Notes: generated by a model not told the origin, from the sequence alone. Shown: positions 18,306 to 26,453, counted from the first letter of the stretch. The stretch is DNA of 64,000 nucleotides from Butyrivibrio fibrisolvens (GCF_037113525.1 NZ_CP146963.1:1612001-1676000); one strand, 5' to 3'. Program-made: numbers and translations.

Positions 18306-18575
18306 TTACATGTTTTTCTTGTAATCCAGACCCCATTCCTCCATGGATTTGATAATAGGTCTCATGGATTCACCCAGTTCGCTGAGAGAGTATTCTGCTC
18401 TTGGAGGAACTTCAGGATAAACTGTTCTTACAATAATTCCGTCAGCTTCCATTGATCTTAAGGAATCAGTTAAGACCTTCTGACTAATACCATCTAATGA
18501 TTTCTGCAATTCATTAAATCGCCATGGTCTCGCAAGGAGATTTCTCATGTGATAAAAGAGTGGGAGAAAAACTAG
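18306..18575 (-). pseudogene. HxlR-family regulator, N-terminally truncated
   Basis: The minus strand carries the HxlR core: R-F-N-E-L-Q-K-S-L, G-I-S-Q-K-V-L-T-D-S-L-R, ERT-type wing V-R-T-V-Y-P-E-V-P-P-R-A-E-Y and a final amphipathic helix. Full HxlR proteins begin with C-P-V and G-G-K-W about 30 residues before the L-I-L-Y-H strand; here only LVFLPLFYHMRNLL precedes the core and an in-frame TAG stops it at about 18578. An ATG at 18546-18548 could start an 80-residue protein, but it would lack helix 1. I read it as a broken gene whose oxidoreductase partner is the flavodoxin remnant next to it. Confidence 0.65.
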
Positions 18576-18578
18576 CTA

Positions 18579-19142
18579 TTATTTCAAGATACACTTTGCG
18601 CCTGTTGCAGTAATATACACGACAGTTAATAAGACCATTATGCCGCAGACCAGCCATCCTGTAAGAACTGAATTATACAGAAAAAAGAAGTGAGAGTCTT
18701 TTACCTTGCGTCCGTGTCCGAAATACTTGTAGCGATTTAAAGGGTACAACCAGCATATGCCTTGTCTGGAAAAAGAATCGCACAGTAAATGGGTGAAATA
18801 TCCTAAAGCAATCCCCATCAGAGGTTGCCACATCATACCGATAAAGAAGAATATGAAGTTAAACCATAAAGTATGGGTAAGCGTTCTGTGACGGATCGGC
18901 AGATGGAAAACCCGGCCTATCCATGATTTTTTTGTATCACAGTCCGGTAGCAATGTACCAAGTACAAAAAATATGAAAAATAGCGTTATCAGATCCTGCT
19001 GCACGGGAATAAAAAAGTAACGCATCTTCCTGGCTGTATTGATAACGGATGCGTTTGTCCAGTTGTTTGTAATGTTGTAATATAGTGCGCCGGTGAATGT
19101 TGCAAGTGAGGCTCCGGCCACGATATGCTGCGGTGATGTCAT
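18579..19142 (-). CDS. YdjM/DUF457-type membrane metal-dependent hydrolase
   Basis: 187 residues with about four hydrophobic segments. The family motifs are present: an N-terminal M-T-S-P-Q-H-I-V-A-G, the metal motif LLPDCDTKKSW, R-H-R-T-L-T-H-T-L-W and HLLCDSFSRQGICWLYP. These His/Asp clusters define the LexA-regulated, membrane-bound YdjM-like hydrolases, whose substrate is unknown. It ends only a few bases from the truncated HxlR gene. No LexA box is evident upstream. Confidence 0.82.
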   Translation of the reverse strand: MTSPQHIVAGASLATFTGALYYNITNNWTNASVINTARKMRYFFIPVQQDLITLFFIFFVLGTLLPDCDTKKSWIGRVFHLPIRHRTLTHTLWFNFIFFFIGMMWQPLMGIALGYFTHLLCDSFSRQGICWLYPLNRYKYFGHGRKVKDSHFFFLYNSVLTGWLVCGIMVLLTVVYITATGAKCILK

Positions 19143-19536
19143 TTGGAACTTGTCTTTCTTAAATTAGTCTGGTGTGCTGGCTTGTTCATCTTTGATCAAA
19201 ATACGAAGTATATGGATTTATATACAAGGAATAAAATCGAAGGCAACGCAATAAGTGTAAAGATTTTATAACGTAATAGATAAATTCATAGACTAATAAT
19301 TTGGTTAATTAAGAACATAACAGTACATCAGATTCTTATTATCAACTATATCCGTATATAAATCAATGCAATACGGCATAAAATCTGAGCTTTGGCGATC
19401 TGATGTATATTCATGATATATAGATTATAATATAGATAATGATATGTTTTTGGAATTCATGAAGTCGCGGACGATGTGATCAAGAAGCATATTGAAAAAG
19501 TATAATTAACGGATTATTTTATAGAGGATTTGGAAG
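19143..19536. other. AT-rich gene-free interval
   Basis: Nearly 400 bases with no convincing gene on either strand. Near its right end, a 20-codon open piece on the plus strand (19443-19505) ends with H-E-V-A-D-D-V-I-K-K-H-I-E-K-V and TAA; it has no start and looks like the tail of a lost gene. The macrodomain gene's ribosome binding site (GAGGATTTGGAAG) closes the interval. Confidence 0.4.
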
Positions 19537-20070
19537 ATGAGCAAGATAGAGCTTATTCATGGTTCATGTGCAGATCAGGTGGCTGATGTAGTGGTGAACG
19601 CAGCCAATAGTGGCCTCTGGGCTGGAGGCGGAATATGTGGTGTTATCTTTAGTAAGGCGGGAATGCAGGAGCTGACAGATGCTTGCAGGAAGATCAAGAC
19701 TCCGCTTAATGATGGTGATGCGGTGATCACGCCGGCGTTTAAGCTTACTAATGCAAAGGCGATTATCCATGCTGTCGGACCAAATTTTGCAGCTACGCCA
19801 ACTGCTTTTGATAAGCTGTTTGATGTATATTACAATTCGCTTTGTGTTTTGAAAGAAAATGGTTATCACAGTATTTCTTTTCCTTTGATAAGTTCAGGTA
19901 TATTTGGCGGGAATCTGGAGAATCCTGTGGGTGAGTCAACAAAGCAGTGTTTAAAGGCTTATAAAAAGTTCGTTCAGGATTACCCTGACTATGAGATTGA
20001 TGTAAAGCTATGTGCTTTTGGGCAAGGTGAGATGATAAAGGCAGAGGCTGAGTTTACGGAAGGATTATAG
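19537..20070 (+). CDS. Macro-domain protein (ADP-ribose binding/hydrolysing)
   Basis: 177 residues, a single macrodomain. The first strand and ADP-ribose loop read V-V-V-N-A-A-N-S-G-L-W-A-G-G-G-I-C-G, with the conserved Asn of the NAAN motif and the glycine loop, and the second phosphate loop is ISFPLISSGIFGGN. This matches YmdB-like O-acetyl-ADP-ribose deacetylases or ADP-ribosyl hydrolases. It stands alone, with no ADP-ribosyltransferase or sirtuin next to it, so a general role in ADP-ribose handling is more likely than a toxin-antitoxin pair. Confidence 0.9.
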   Translation: MSKIELIHGSCADQVADVVVNAANSGLWAGGGICGVIFSKAGMQELTDACRKIKTPLNDGDAVITPAFKLTNAKAIIHAVGPNFAATPTAFDKLFDVYYNSLCVLKENGYHSISFPLISSGIFGGNLENPVGESTKQCLKAYKKFVQDYPDYEIDVKLCAFGQGEMIKAEAEFTEGL

Positions 20071-20158
20071 GATAGAAACATAAGACAGAAACAAGGCAGA
20101 ATCAAGATAGAATCAATACAGAAATAAGACATAAATATAAGACAGGTAAGAATAACCA
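20071..20158. repeat. Degenerate 11-bp tandem repeat
   Basis: Directly after the macrodomain stop, the purine-rich sequence divides into eight consecutive 11-base units. Units 2 to 6 follow AAGACAGAAAC, AAGGCAGAATC, AAGATAGAATC, AATACAGAAAT and AAGACATAAAT; the first and last two are weaker. Phased A-runs at 11 bp could bend DNA. No gene overlaps it. Confidence 0.6.
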
Positions 20159-20267
20159 TAGAACATAATTCCGAACCTGACAAAACAAAGCAAGATATGT
20201 CATGATTCATCCGCGTGAACACATTATGATCGTATCTATATAAAAACTAGAAAGGATGAGATTCATA

Positions 20268-20945
20268 ATGAATAGACCGATCACAACTTTATTTATGCTA
20301 ATGTCACTGGATGGAAAGATAAGTCCCGGAGCATCGGATGATCTTGATGTGGACAAAGACTTTCCGGGGATCAAAGGATTATGCGAAGGACTTCATCAGT
20401 ATTATGAGATAGAGCAGACCACAGATTTATGGTCATTTAACACAGGACGAGTTCAGAAGAAGATGGGGGTTAATGAAAAGCCTTATCCTGAAAAGACTCC
20501 GGTTTCTTTTGTACTGCTTGATAACACTCATCTTACCGAGCATGGAATAAGATACTTTTGCGCCAGGTCTAAAGAGTTTGTCCTTATAACATCAAATATG
20601 AATCACCCGGCATTTAGTGTCAAAGAGGACAATCTCCATATTATCTATCAGGAGACACCATCTCTTAAAGATGCGTTTTGTATACTAAAAGAAGAGTATG
20701 GCTGTGATAGGATCACGATCCAGAGCGGCGGAACTATAAATGGTATACTTTTAAGAGAAAAGCTTTTTGATTATGTTGATATCGTTGTGGCGCCGGTGCT
20801 TATAGGAGGTAAGGATACATCAACACTTATCGATGGCAATTCTATCACTAATACAGATGAACTAAAGTCTCTTGGCGTACTGCAACTGGAGAGTTGTGAA
20901 GCACTTGAGAATTCTTATGTGAGACTCAGGTATAAGGTGGTATAG
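20268..20945 (+). CDS. RibD C-terminal/dihydrofolate reductase-like protein
   Basis: 225 residues of the RibD_C fold: P-I-T-T-L-F-M-L-M-S-L-D-G-K-I at the N-terminus, central I-T-I-Q-S-G-G-T-I-N-G-I-L-L and V-A-P-V-L-I-G-G-K-D-T-S-T-L-I near the C-terminus, the classic NADPH-binding and substrate loops of pyrimidine reductases. It lacks the deaminase half of bifunctional RibD, and no riboflavin genes are near, so it is probably a stand-alone NADPH-dependent reductase. ATG 20256 lies against AAAGG, leaving no spacing, so ATG 20268 is preferred. Confidence 0.82.
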   Translation: MNRPITTLFMLMSLDGKISPGASDDLDVDKDFPGIKGLCEGLHQYYEIEQTTDLWSFNTGRVQKKMGVNEKPYPEKTPVSFVLLDNTHLTEHGIRYFCARSKEFVLITSNMNHPAFSVKEDNLHIIYQETPSLKDAFCILKEEYGCDRITIQSGGTINGILLREKLFDYVDIVVAPVLIGGKDTSTLIDGNSITNTDELKSLGVLQLESCEALENSYVRLRYKVV

Positions 20946-21038
20946 ATTTTTTCATAAAAGCTTTATTAAGAAGTTACGGACAAACTGATAAAGGAGTACA
21001 TAGAGAAGGGTAACATCATATCATAAGGAGGGTAAGTT

Positions 21039-21500
21039 ATGCTCGAAGTAGGTAAAAAGGCACCTGATTTCAAGCTGCCGGATCAGAATGGAACAATGCA
21101 TTCATTGTCGGAGTACAAGGGTCAGAAGGTTGTTTTGTATTTTTATCCTAAAGACAATACTTCCGGTTGTACCAAGCAGGCATGCAGCTTTGCTGATCTC
21201 TATCCTCAGTTCCGCGAAAAAGGTGCCATTGTACTAGGTGTTAGTAAGGATTCCGTAGCATCTCATAAGAAGTTTGAGGAAAAGTACGGACTTCCATTTA
21301 CTCTTTTGTCAGATACAGAGCTTGAGGTTATCAAGGCTTATGATGTCTGGAAAGAGAAGAAGAACTATGGCAAAGTGTCGATGGGCGTAGTGAGAACTAC
21401 ATATCTGATCGATGAAAAGGGCGTTATCGTTAAGGCTATGGATAAGGTCAAAGCCGCAGAGAACCCTCAGGATATGCTGGAAATCCTTGGAGGTGACTGA
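21039..21500 (+). CDS. bcp: Thioredoxin-dependent thiol peroxidase (BCP-type peroxiredoxin)
   Basis: 153 residues, the normal size for a bacterioferritin comigratory protein. The peroxidatic Cys is residue 44 in YPKDNTSGCTKQAC and the resolving Cys is residue 49, five residues later, as in 1-Cys/atypical 2-Cys BCP enzymes. It reduces hydroperoxides in the cytoplasm with electrons from thioredoxin. The ATG is preceded by AAGGAGGG. Its stop overlaps the start of the following small gene by one base, and a rubredoxin-like gene comes next, giving a small oxidative-stress group. Confidence 0.93.
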   Translation: MLEVGKKAPDFKLPDQNGTMHSLSEYKGQKVVLYFYPKDNTSGCTKQACSFADLYPQFREKGAIVLGVSKDSVASHKKFEEKYGLPFTLLSDTELEVIKAYDVWKEKKNYGKVSMGVVRTTYLIDEKGVIVKAMDKVKAAENPQDMLEILGGD

Positions 21501-21715
21501 TGTTCTTTAAGAAAAGAGCTGAAAAGAAAACTTACGATAAAGAAAACAAGAAGCCTGTGATCAGGGCGAGCATCTGCAATGGAGAGCAGGTTGCAGGTTT
21601 TATGGATGTTCATACAGGATCTTTTGAGGAAGTTATGCTTATCAGGGATTCTGAAGATCTGTTGCAGTTCATGAATGAGTACGGAATCAGTGGTGAAATA
21701 GAGAAAGTCTATTGA
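21500..21715 (+). CDS. Conserved small protein of unknown function, coupled to the peroxidase
   Basis: 71 residues, no membrane segment or Cys pair beyond one Cys in ASICNGEQVAG. It starts on the last base of the peroxidase stop (tgATG), so translational coupling is clear. The layout (Lys-rich start, then V-I-R-A-S-I-C, then a G-x-F-E-E-V-M-L-I-R-D strand and an acidic helix) resembles short proteins often seen in Lachnospiraceae beside redox genes, but I cannot name a family. The ribosome binding site of the next gene overlaps its end. Confidence 0.7.
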   Translation: MFFKKRAEKKTYDKENKKPVIRASICNGEQVAGFMDVHTGSFEEVMLIRDSEDLLQFMNEYGISGEIEKVY

Positions 21716-21728
21716 TCAGGAGGTGCTT

Positions 21729-21893
21729 ATGGCGGTATACAGATGTATGGCTTGTGGGTACATTTTTGATGAGGAGAAAGAGGGCAGAAGTATTAGAGAT
21801 ATAGATCAGTGCCCCAGATGTAAACAACCGGATGACAGATTTGTACTGGTTGAAGAGACTGAGGATAAGAAAGAGGATAAAGCCCAGGGCTAA
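21729..21893 (+). CDS. Rubredoxin-like metal-ribbon protein
   Basis: 54 residues, too short for usual ORF cut-offs. ATG follows AGGAGG. The sequence M-A-V-Y-R-C-M-A-C-G-Y-I-F-D-E-E and D-Q-C-P-R-C-K gives two C-x2-C knuckles 25 residues apart, which fits a rubredoxin or zinc ribbon; the strand after the first pair (Y-I-F-D) is the rubredoxin pattern. The C-terminus is a Lys/Asp/Glu tail. The last four bases overlap the stop of the converging Crp gene. With the upstream peroxidase it may form a rubredoxin-linked peroxide detoxification unit (inference). Confidence 0.75.
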   Translation: MAVYRCMACGYIFDEEKEGRSIRDIDQCPRCKQPDDRFVLVEETEDKKEDKAQG

Positions 21894-22549
21894 TCAACCT
21901 TAAGAAGCTTGAAATGACTTTTTTTATACTCAATCAGTCCTTCATCTTTCATGTGCGAGAGTTCTTTGGACATATTGGTTCTTTCGAGGTTCAGGTAATC
22001 AGCAAGTTGTTGCCTGTTGAAGGGGATATCAAATTCTCTGGAACCTGTCTGAAGCGCGATAGCATTCAGGTATGACAGGAGGCGTCCGCGGCAGCTCTTG
22101 GGAGAAGTATGAAAGCTTCGACCAGAGAGAACAAGGTTTTTCTGCGATGAGATAATAAGTATGTTTTTAAGGAGCTTTTCCTTCAAGGAAGAGCTCTTTT
22201 TGCTGTCATCAAGGAGATTTCTTATATTGCAAAAAAGGATGTTGCAGTCTTCGTTAGCTCTGACATCAACAAGAAGAACTTCGCCAAGAAGTGCGTAGGT
22301 TTCGGCGAAGTACTGGCCTTTTCCGACATGGCTTAGGACCGTGCAGTTGCCCCAGACGTCATTACTTTCAATAGTAACGCTTCCAGAAAGCACCATGCCT
22401 ATAGCGGAGGTTTTGTCTCCGGCATGAAGGATTATGTCATCTTTTCTATAGTTCTTTTCTTTAGCTTCCAGCAGGTCAAGGCATGTGGACAGTTCTTTTG
22501 TTGTCATGCCAAGGAACAGTCTGCTTTTTTCTATACCATTTATTTCCAT
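21890..22549 (-). CDS. Crp/Fnr-family transcriptional regulator
   Basis: 219 residues. N-terminal cyclic-nucleotide-binding-like beta roll (I-L-H-A-G-D-K-T-S-A-I-G-M-V-L-S-G-S-V), a dimerisation helix, then a winged helix with F-N-R-Q-Q-L-A-D-Y-L-N-L-E-R-T-N-M-S-K-E-L. The N-terminal Fe-S Cys of true Fnr is not seen, and the cAMP-phosphate-binding R-S of Crp is replaced, so the effector is unknown. It is divergent from a 4Fe-4S protein gene across an interval containing a 15-bp perfect palindrome, its likely operator (inference). Confidence 0.88.
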   Translation of the reverse strand: MEINGIEKSRLFLGMTTKELSTCLDLLEAKEKNYRKDDIILHAGDKTSAIGMVLSGSVTIESNDVWGNCTVLSHVGKGQYFAETYALLGEVLLVDVRANEDCNILFCNIRNLLDDSKKSSSLKEKLLKNILIISSQKNLVLSGRSFHTSPKSCRGRLLSYLNAIALQTGSREFDIPFNRQQLADYLNLERTNMSKELSHMKDEGLIEYKKSHFKLLKVD

Positions 22550-22605
22550 GAGATGCCCTCTGAATAATTCGCAAAATGTGGTTTAAACAACATACATGTT
22601 ACCAA

Positions 22606-22620
22606 CAGTATAGTATACTG
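22606..22620. promoter_or_regulatory. 15-bp perfect palindrome, candidate operator of the Crp/ferredoxin interval
   Basis: CAGTATAGTATACTG is a perfect dyad around a central G. It lies 57 bp before the Crp-family start and about 100 bp before the ferredoxin start. It is the only strong dyad in the interval and a good candidate for the Crp-family protein's own binding site, although it differs from Crp or Fnr consensus sites. Confidence 0.45.
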
Positions 22621-22721
22621 ACACCATCGAAACAAGGATAGACATTGTTTGTAAGGTGTTTAAGCACAAATAAGTACTTGACCAAACATTTGTGAAAGAT
22701 GAAAAACAGAGAGGTTTGAAA

Positions 22722-23492
22722 ATGGTAAGAAAGATAATAAAGATCGATGAAGAAAAATGTAATGGCTGCGGCCTTTGTGCAACAGCTTGCCACGAAGGAG
22801 CAATAGACATAATAGATGGAAAAGCAAAGCTTGTAAGAGAAAATTTCTGCGACGGCTTTGGAGATTGTCTTCCGGGATGCCCGACAGGCGCAATCACTTT
22901 TGAAGAAAGAGAAGCACCTGCCTATGATGAGGCAGCAGTTAAGGCAGCTCAGGAAAAGAAAGGATCAGTAAAAAATATGCATCAGTGCGAAAACAAGATG
23001 ATGACTGAAATGCATCAGCACGCCGAAGGCCATGGATGCCCCGGTTCAAGATTTATGATGCTTAAGAGCAGATCCCAGGAAGACAGTGATCCCGGACAGG
23101 ATATGATCACCAGAATGAGCACTCACCCATCCAGACTGATGCAGTGGCCTTGTCAGATAAAGCTTCTTCCAACACAGGCAGATTTCTATAAAGATGCAAG
23201 ACTCCTAATTGCAGCTGACTGCACAGCTTATGCTTATGCAAACATGCATGAAGAATTCATGAAGGGCAAGGTTACAATGATTGGATGTCCCAAGCTTGAC
23301 GAAGGCGATTACACGCAGAAGCTTACAGAGATAATAGCAAATAATGATATCGCCAGTGTGACCATAGTAAGAATGGAAGTTCCTTGCTGCGGAGGACTTC
23401 AGAGAGCTGCAGAAAATGCAATAAGAAATAGCGGAAAGTTCCTTCCATGGCAGGTTATTACGATATCCAGAAATGGAGAAGTAATTGATTAG
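22722..23492 (+). CDS. Ferredoxin-type 4Fe-4S protein with C-terminal iron-sulfur/cysteine domain
   Basis: 256 residues starting at the ATG that follows GAGAGG (GTG 22692 is unlikely). The N-terminal 65 residues hold two 4Fe-4S motifs, CNGCGLCATAC and later C-D-G-F-G-D-C-L-P-G-C-P. The middle has a His-rich M-H-Q-C-E-N-K-M-M-T-E-M-H-Q-H-A-E-G-H-G-C-P. The C-terminal part contains ADCTAYAYANMHEEFMKGK, MIGCPKLDEGDY and EVPCCGGLQRAA, conserved Cys motifs of a clostridial electron-transfer family of unknown partner. Regulated, by position, with the divergent Crp gene. Likely cytoplasmic redox role; exact reaction unknown. Confidence 0.82.
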   Translation: MVRKIIKIDEEKCNGCGLCATACHEGAIDIIDGKAKLVRENFCDGFGDCLPGCPTGAITFEEREAPAYDEAAVKAAQEKKGSVKNMHQCENKMMTEMHQHAEGHGCPGSRFMMLKSRSQEDSDPGQDMITRMSTHPSRLMQWPCQIKLLPTQADFYKDARLLIAADCTAYAYANMHEEFMKGKVTMIGCPKLDEGDYTQKLTEIIANNDIASVTIVRMEVPCCGGLQRAAENAIRNSGKFLPWQVITISRNGEVID

Positions 23493-23578
23493 AATTCTCA
23501 ATAAGTCTATATTTCATAGGATTTTGTTAAAATCGAGTTTATACTAAAAGTAGTTTAAATAGTTAAGGAGGTATACCC

Positions 23579-24526
23579 ATGACAGCATTAAATGAAAGAA
23601 AAGTAGCAGTAGTAGGTTGTGGATTCGTTGGTTCAGCATCAGCGTTTGCTCTTATGGAGAGCGGGCTCTTTTCTGAGATGGTGCTGATAGATGTCAATAA
23701 AGAAAAAGCAGAAGGAGAGGCACTTGATATAAGTCACGGACTTCCATTTGCAAAACCAATGCAGATATATGCAGGCGATTACAAAGATGCAGGCGATGCT
23801 GCAGTCGTAGTTGTTACCGCAGGAGCTGGACAAAAGCCCGGTGAGACAAGGCTTGATCTTGTGAAAAAGAATGTAAGCATATTTAAATCCATAATCCCTG
23901 AGATCGCCAAGTATAACACAGAAGGAATCCTTCTTATCGTAGCTAATCCGGTTGATATACTTACTTATGCTGCAGCAAAGCTCAGCGGTTTTCCTGAGAA
24001 CAGAGTATTTGGCTCAGGAACAGTGCTTGATACCGCCAGATTCAAGTATCTTCTTGGTGAGCACCTGAGCGTAGACAGCCGTTCTGTACATGCTTTTATC
24101 ATAGGTGAGCATGGCGACAGTGAGATTGCAGCCTGGAGCAGTGCGAATGTTTCAGGTATTCCTATTCACGATTTCTGTGAGATGAGAGGACACTTCGAAC
24201 ATGAAAAAGCGATGAAAGAGATAGCTGAGAACGTAAAGAACAGTGCTTATGGTATCATTGAGAAAAAGGGTGCTACTTACTATGGCATTGCAATGAGTGT
24301 AAGGCGTATCTGCGAAGCTATAATCCGTGACGAGAAATCTATCCTTCCAATATCAAGCATTCAGCATGGAGAAAATGGTATTGATGACGTTGCTCTCAGT
24401 ATGCCAGCTATTGTCGGAAGAAAAGGCGTAGAAGGATTAGTGCCAATCAGATTAAGCGATAAGGAGAAAGAGCAGCTTAAGGCATCTGCTGATACATTGA
24501 AGAAAGTGCTGGATGATGCACTGTGA
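23579..24526 (+). CDS. ldh: L-lactate dehydrogenase
   Basis: 315 residues of the NAD-dependent LDH/MDH family. Rossmann motif VVGCGFVGSASA at the N-terminus, the substrate segment A-G-A-G-Q-K-P-G-E-T-R-L-D-L with the catalytic-loop Arg, V-A-N-P-V-D-I-L and the catalytic His178 in GEHGDSE identify lactate rather than malate dehydrogenase. It reduces pyruvate to L-lactate and regenerates NAD+ in fermentation. Start after AAGGAGGTATACCC. A strong terminator follows, so it is monocistronic. Confidence 0.95.
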   Translation: MTALNERKVAVVGCGFVGSASAFALMESGLFSEMVLIDVNKEKAEGEALDISHGLPFAKPMQIYAGDYKDAGDAAVVVVTAGAGQKPGETRLDLVKKNVSIFKSIIPEIAKYNTEGILLIVANPVDILTYAAAKLSGFPENRVFGSGTVLDTARFKYLLGEHLSVDSRSVHAFIIGEHGDSEIAAWSSANVSGIPIHDFCEMRGHFEHEKAMKEIAENVKNSAYGIIEKKGATYYGIAMSVRRICEAIIRDEKSILPISSIQHGENGIDDVALSMPAIVGRKGVEGLVPIRLSDKEKEQLKASADTLKKVLDDAL

Positions 24527-24587
24527 TGTTTTGGCATGTGTACCACAAGCATATTTAGCTTATCATCTATATAGACGAAGATTGTAT

Positions 24588-24629
24588 AGAAGGATCAACC
24601 TGGTAAAAGGCTGGTCCTTCTACTTTTTG
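24588..24629 (+). terminator. Rho-independent terminator after ldh
   Basis: AGAAGGATCAACC (24588-24600) pairs with GGCTGGTCCTTCT (24609-24621) with two wobble positions, followed by a T run. It ends the ldh transcript and lies directly before an iron-box-like site. Confidence 0.75.
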
Positions 24630-24637
24630 AGAAAAAA

Positions 24638-24653
24638 GTTAGCACAAACTAAC
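24638..24653. promoter_or_regulatory. Iron-box-like inverted repeat GTTAG-N6-CTAAC
   Basis: GTTAGCACAAACTAAC, perfect outer half-sites. It lies 64 bp before the methyltransferase remnant and the ATC hydrolase gene. It matches ten other copies in this window and probably binds a DtxR-type regulator such as the one at 55334-55708 (inference). Confidence 0.6.
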
Positions 24654-24701
24654 AACAAGTGCTATCATAAAACCATAATCGTTCAGAGGAGGAGAATTTT
24701 A

Positions 24702-24922
24702 ATGGCGGATAAGATTCAGGAAGCTTATCAGGCATCGAAGAATATATATGATGATGTTCTCACGCAGGGAAGCTTTTTAGCAAAATGTATATAAAGATCT
24801 TCTGGAGCGGAACTGATGACAATGAGATTGCGAGGAAAATTCTTTCATACATACCGTATGACTTTAAAGGGTCAATTTTTGCTGCACGAAGTAGCATAGA
24901 CTATAAGGAGATATTATGGTGA
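24702..24922 (+). pseudogene. SAM-dependent methyltransferase remnant, frameshifted
   Basis: An ATG after GAGGAGGAG starts A-D-K-I-Q-E-A-Y-Q-A-S-K-N-I-Y-D-D-V-L-T-Q-G, a familiar N-terminus of class I methyltransferases, but the frame stops after about 30 codons. The adjacent frame continues with Y-I-K-I-F-W-S-G-T-D-D-N-E-I-A-R-K-I-L-S-Y-I-P, the expected next helix, then ends at 24920-24922 before the SAM-binding glycine loop. One frameshift and loss of the catalytic part make it a pseudogene. Its end overlaps the start of the ATC hydrolase gene. Confidence 0.72.
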
Positions 24923-25551
24923 ACGAGAATGCTGAGCTGAAGATGAAAACTATTAAAACCATGAAAGGCAAAAAGGTATTCAAAGACGAGATTGCCACAA
25001 GACTTTCTACGTCAGAGAGTGAAAAGATATGGCGTGATGCACATGAAAGGCTATACAGAATGTATGATGAACATCAGAATCTTTCTAAAGGTGTTGCCAT
25101 GCACACAGATGGATTTATCTTTCCGGCAGCAGCCATCTATCTTGCTATAAAGGAGACTGATCCTGATATGGCCTATGATGTTATGAAGAAGATCATGGCA
25201 GAAAAATCTAAAAAAACAGGGCAGATGATAGCAAAATGCTGCAAGATCCCAGGCTTTAAGAAATACTTTTTGAATATGTGGGATTCAATGAGCCACAAGA
25301 TGTTCGGAGAGGCTTCTGGATTCAATAATATTTTTTATCCCAGAGAGAAAGAAAGTTTTCGTATGGACATCACACAGTGTCCATACAATAAGTATCTGAC
25401 AGAGCAGGGATGTCCTGAACTTAACATTCTGTTTTGCGAGAATGATATTCATTCATATGGAAATCTTCCAGGTCTTAAATTTAGCAGAACTAAAACAATC
25501 GGAGCAGGGGATGACCTGTGCGATTTTAAAATGGAACTTGTAAAGAAATAA
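24916..25551 (+). CDS. L-2-amino-thiazoline-4-carboxylic acid hydrolase family protein
   Basis: 211 residues matching the ATC-hydrolase family (PF14196 type) in overall layout: a long helical N-terminal half with E-K-I-W-R-D-A-H-E-R-L-Y-R-M-Y and a beta-rich C-terminal half with D-I-T-Q-C-P-Y-N-K-Y-L-T-E-Q-G-C-P-E and L-C-E-N-D-I-H-x-Y-G, ending in F-S-R-T-K-T-I-G-A-G-D-D-L-C-D-F. The founding enzyme opens 2-aminothiazoline-4-carboxylate toward cysteine; most Lachnospiraceae homologues are probably not thiazoline enzymes. It lies downstream of an iron box and a dead methyltransferase, so it may belong to the same accessory pathway as the 31-38.5 kb genes. Confidence 0.75.
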   Translation: MVNENAELKMKTIKTMKGKKVFKDEIATRLSTSESEKIWRDAHERLYRMYDEHQNLSKGVAMHTDGFIFPAAAIYLAIKETDPDMAYDVMKKIMAEKSKKTGQMIAKCCKIPGFKKYFLNMWDSMSHKMFGEASGFNNIFYPREKESFRMDITQCPYNKYLTEQGCPELNILFCENDIHSYGNLPGLKFSRTKTIGAGDDLCDFKMELVKK

Positions 25552-25567
25552 AGATATGTTGGTGACA

Positions 25568-26425
25568 TTAGGATAAAATCTGATCCAGAAAGCATTTAAT
25601 AGCAGTGTCTTGATGATGCTTTTTTGGATATATTACATAATAATCAACAGGAGGAATCGCGCCATCAAGTATAGGTATACTTATTAAAGTTCCATCTGAT
25701 AAGTATTTATTCACCAAGTGTCTTGGAAGAATGGTATACCAAGCACTGCCAAAGAGAAGAGGGAGAGCCTTGGCTGCGCTATTCACACTAAGCTGAAAAC
25801 GGTGTGCTGGAGGAAAAAGCCACTGATATGTACCCGAGTAAAGAAAATCAGAATGGATCATTGGCAGAGTTTTTACCTTAGATGAGTTTATTCCATTTTT
25901 GAACTTTGTATTTTCTGAAGAGGTTACAAGCAGAACGTCTTCTTGCATGATCAGTTTACAGTTATAGTTAGGATTATCATAGGAATGATGTGAAAAGATC
26001 ACGTCATTCCTTAATTTTTTTATACTGGTAATTAGTTGGTTGCTGGTATTGATTTCAATTTTAATTGAAAAAGAGGGATTCTCATTTGCAAAACTGTTAA
26101 GTTTTTTCTTTAACCAAAGCTCATAAAAAGCATCTACAGTTCCAACAGACAGAAAATGCGAAAATTTCTCATTTTGTTGTATGGCTTCCAGAGCTATGTT
26201 TTCTAAGTTTATGATTTCTTCTGCATAATTTAAAAAGGTGATTCCAGCAGGAGTTATCGATAGTTTTCTGTTATTTCTTACAAATAATTCTTTACCGATT
26301 TCTTTTTCAAGTTCTTGTATGCGCTTGCTTACAGTGGATTGAGCAACTATCAGGTTTTCAGAAGTACGTGTGAAGCTTTTGGTTTCTACTAGAGATAAGA
26401 ACGTAAGAAGCTGATCCTTATTCAT
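25568..26425 (-). CDS. LysR-family transcriptional regulator
   Basis: 285 residues. N-terminal winged helix with L-V-E-T-K-S-F-T-R-T-S-E-N-L-I-V-A-Q-S-T-V-S-K-R-I-Q-E-L-E, then a substrate-binding domain. The minus-strand ribosome binding site is GGAGG. It is divergent from a substrate-binding/permease/ATPase/MATE operon and the shared interval carries a dyad (26454-26470), so regulation of that operon is likely. Confidence 0.9.
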   Translation of the reverse strand: MNKDQLLTFLSLVETKSFTRTSENLIVAQSTVSKRIQELEKEIGKELFVRNNRKLSITPAGITFLNYAEEIINLENIALEAIQQNEKFSHFLSVGTVDAFYELWLKKKLNSFANENPSFSIKIEINTSNQLITSIKKLRNDVIFSHHSYDNPNYNCKLIMQEDVLLVTSSENTKFKNGINSSKVKTLPMIHSDFLYSGTYQWLFPPAHRFQLSVNSAAKALPLLFGSAWYTILPRHLVNKYLSDGTLISIPILDGAIPPVDYYVIYPKKHHQDTAIKCFLDQILS

Positions 26426-26453
26426 AATATTTAGAATCCTCCTATGAAAAAAA

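Noticed and set aside
19537..20070. Macrodomain as part of a toxin-antitoxin or phage-defence pair
   Set aside because: No ADP-ribosyltransferase, sirtuin or defence gene lies on either side.
20071..20158. CRISPR-like array
   Set aside because: Units of 11 bp without spacers are far shorter than CRISPR repeats, and there are no cas genes.
24513..24794. 93-codon frame overlapping the end of ldh
   Set aside because: It crosses the ldh terminator. Only the last part, from 24702, has a ribosome site and methyltransferase-like sequence, which is reported as a pseudogene.
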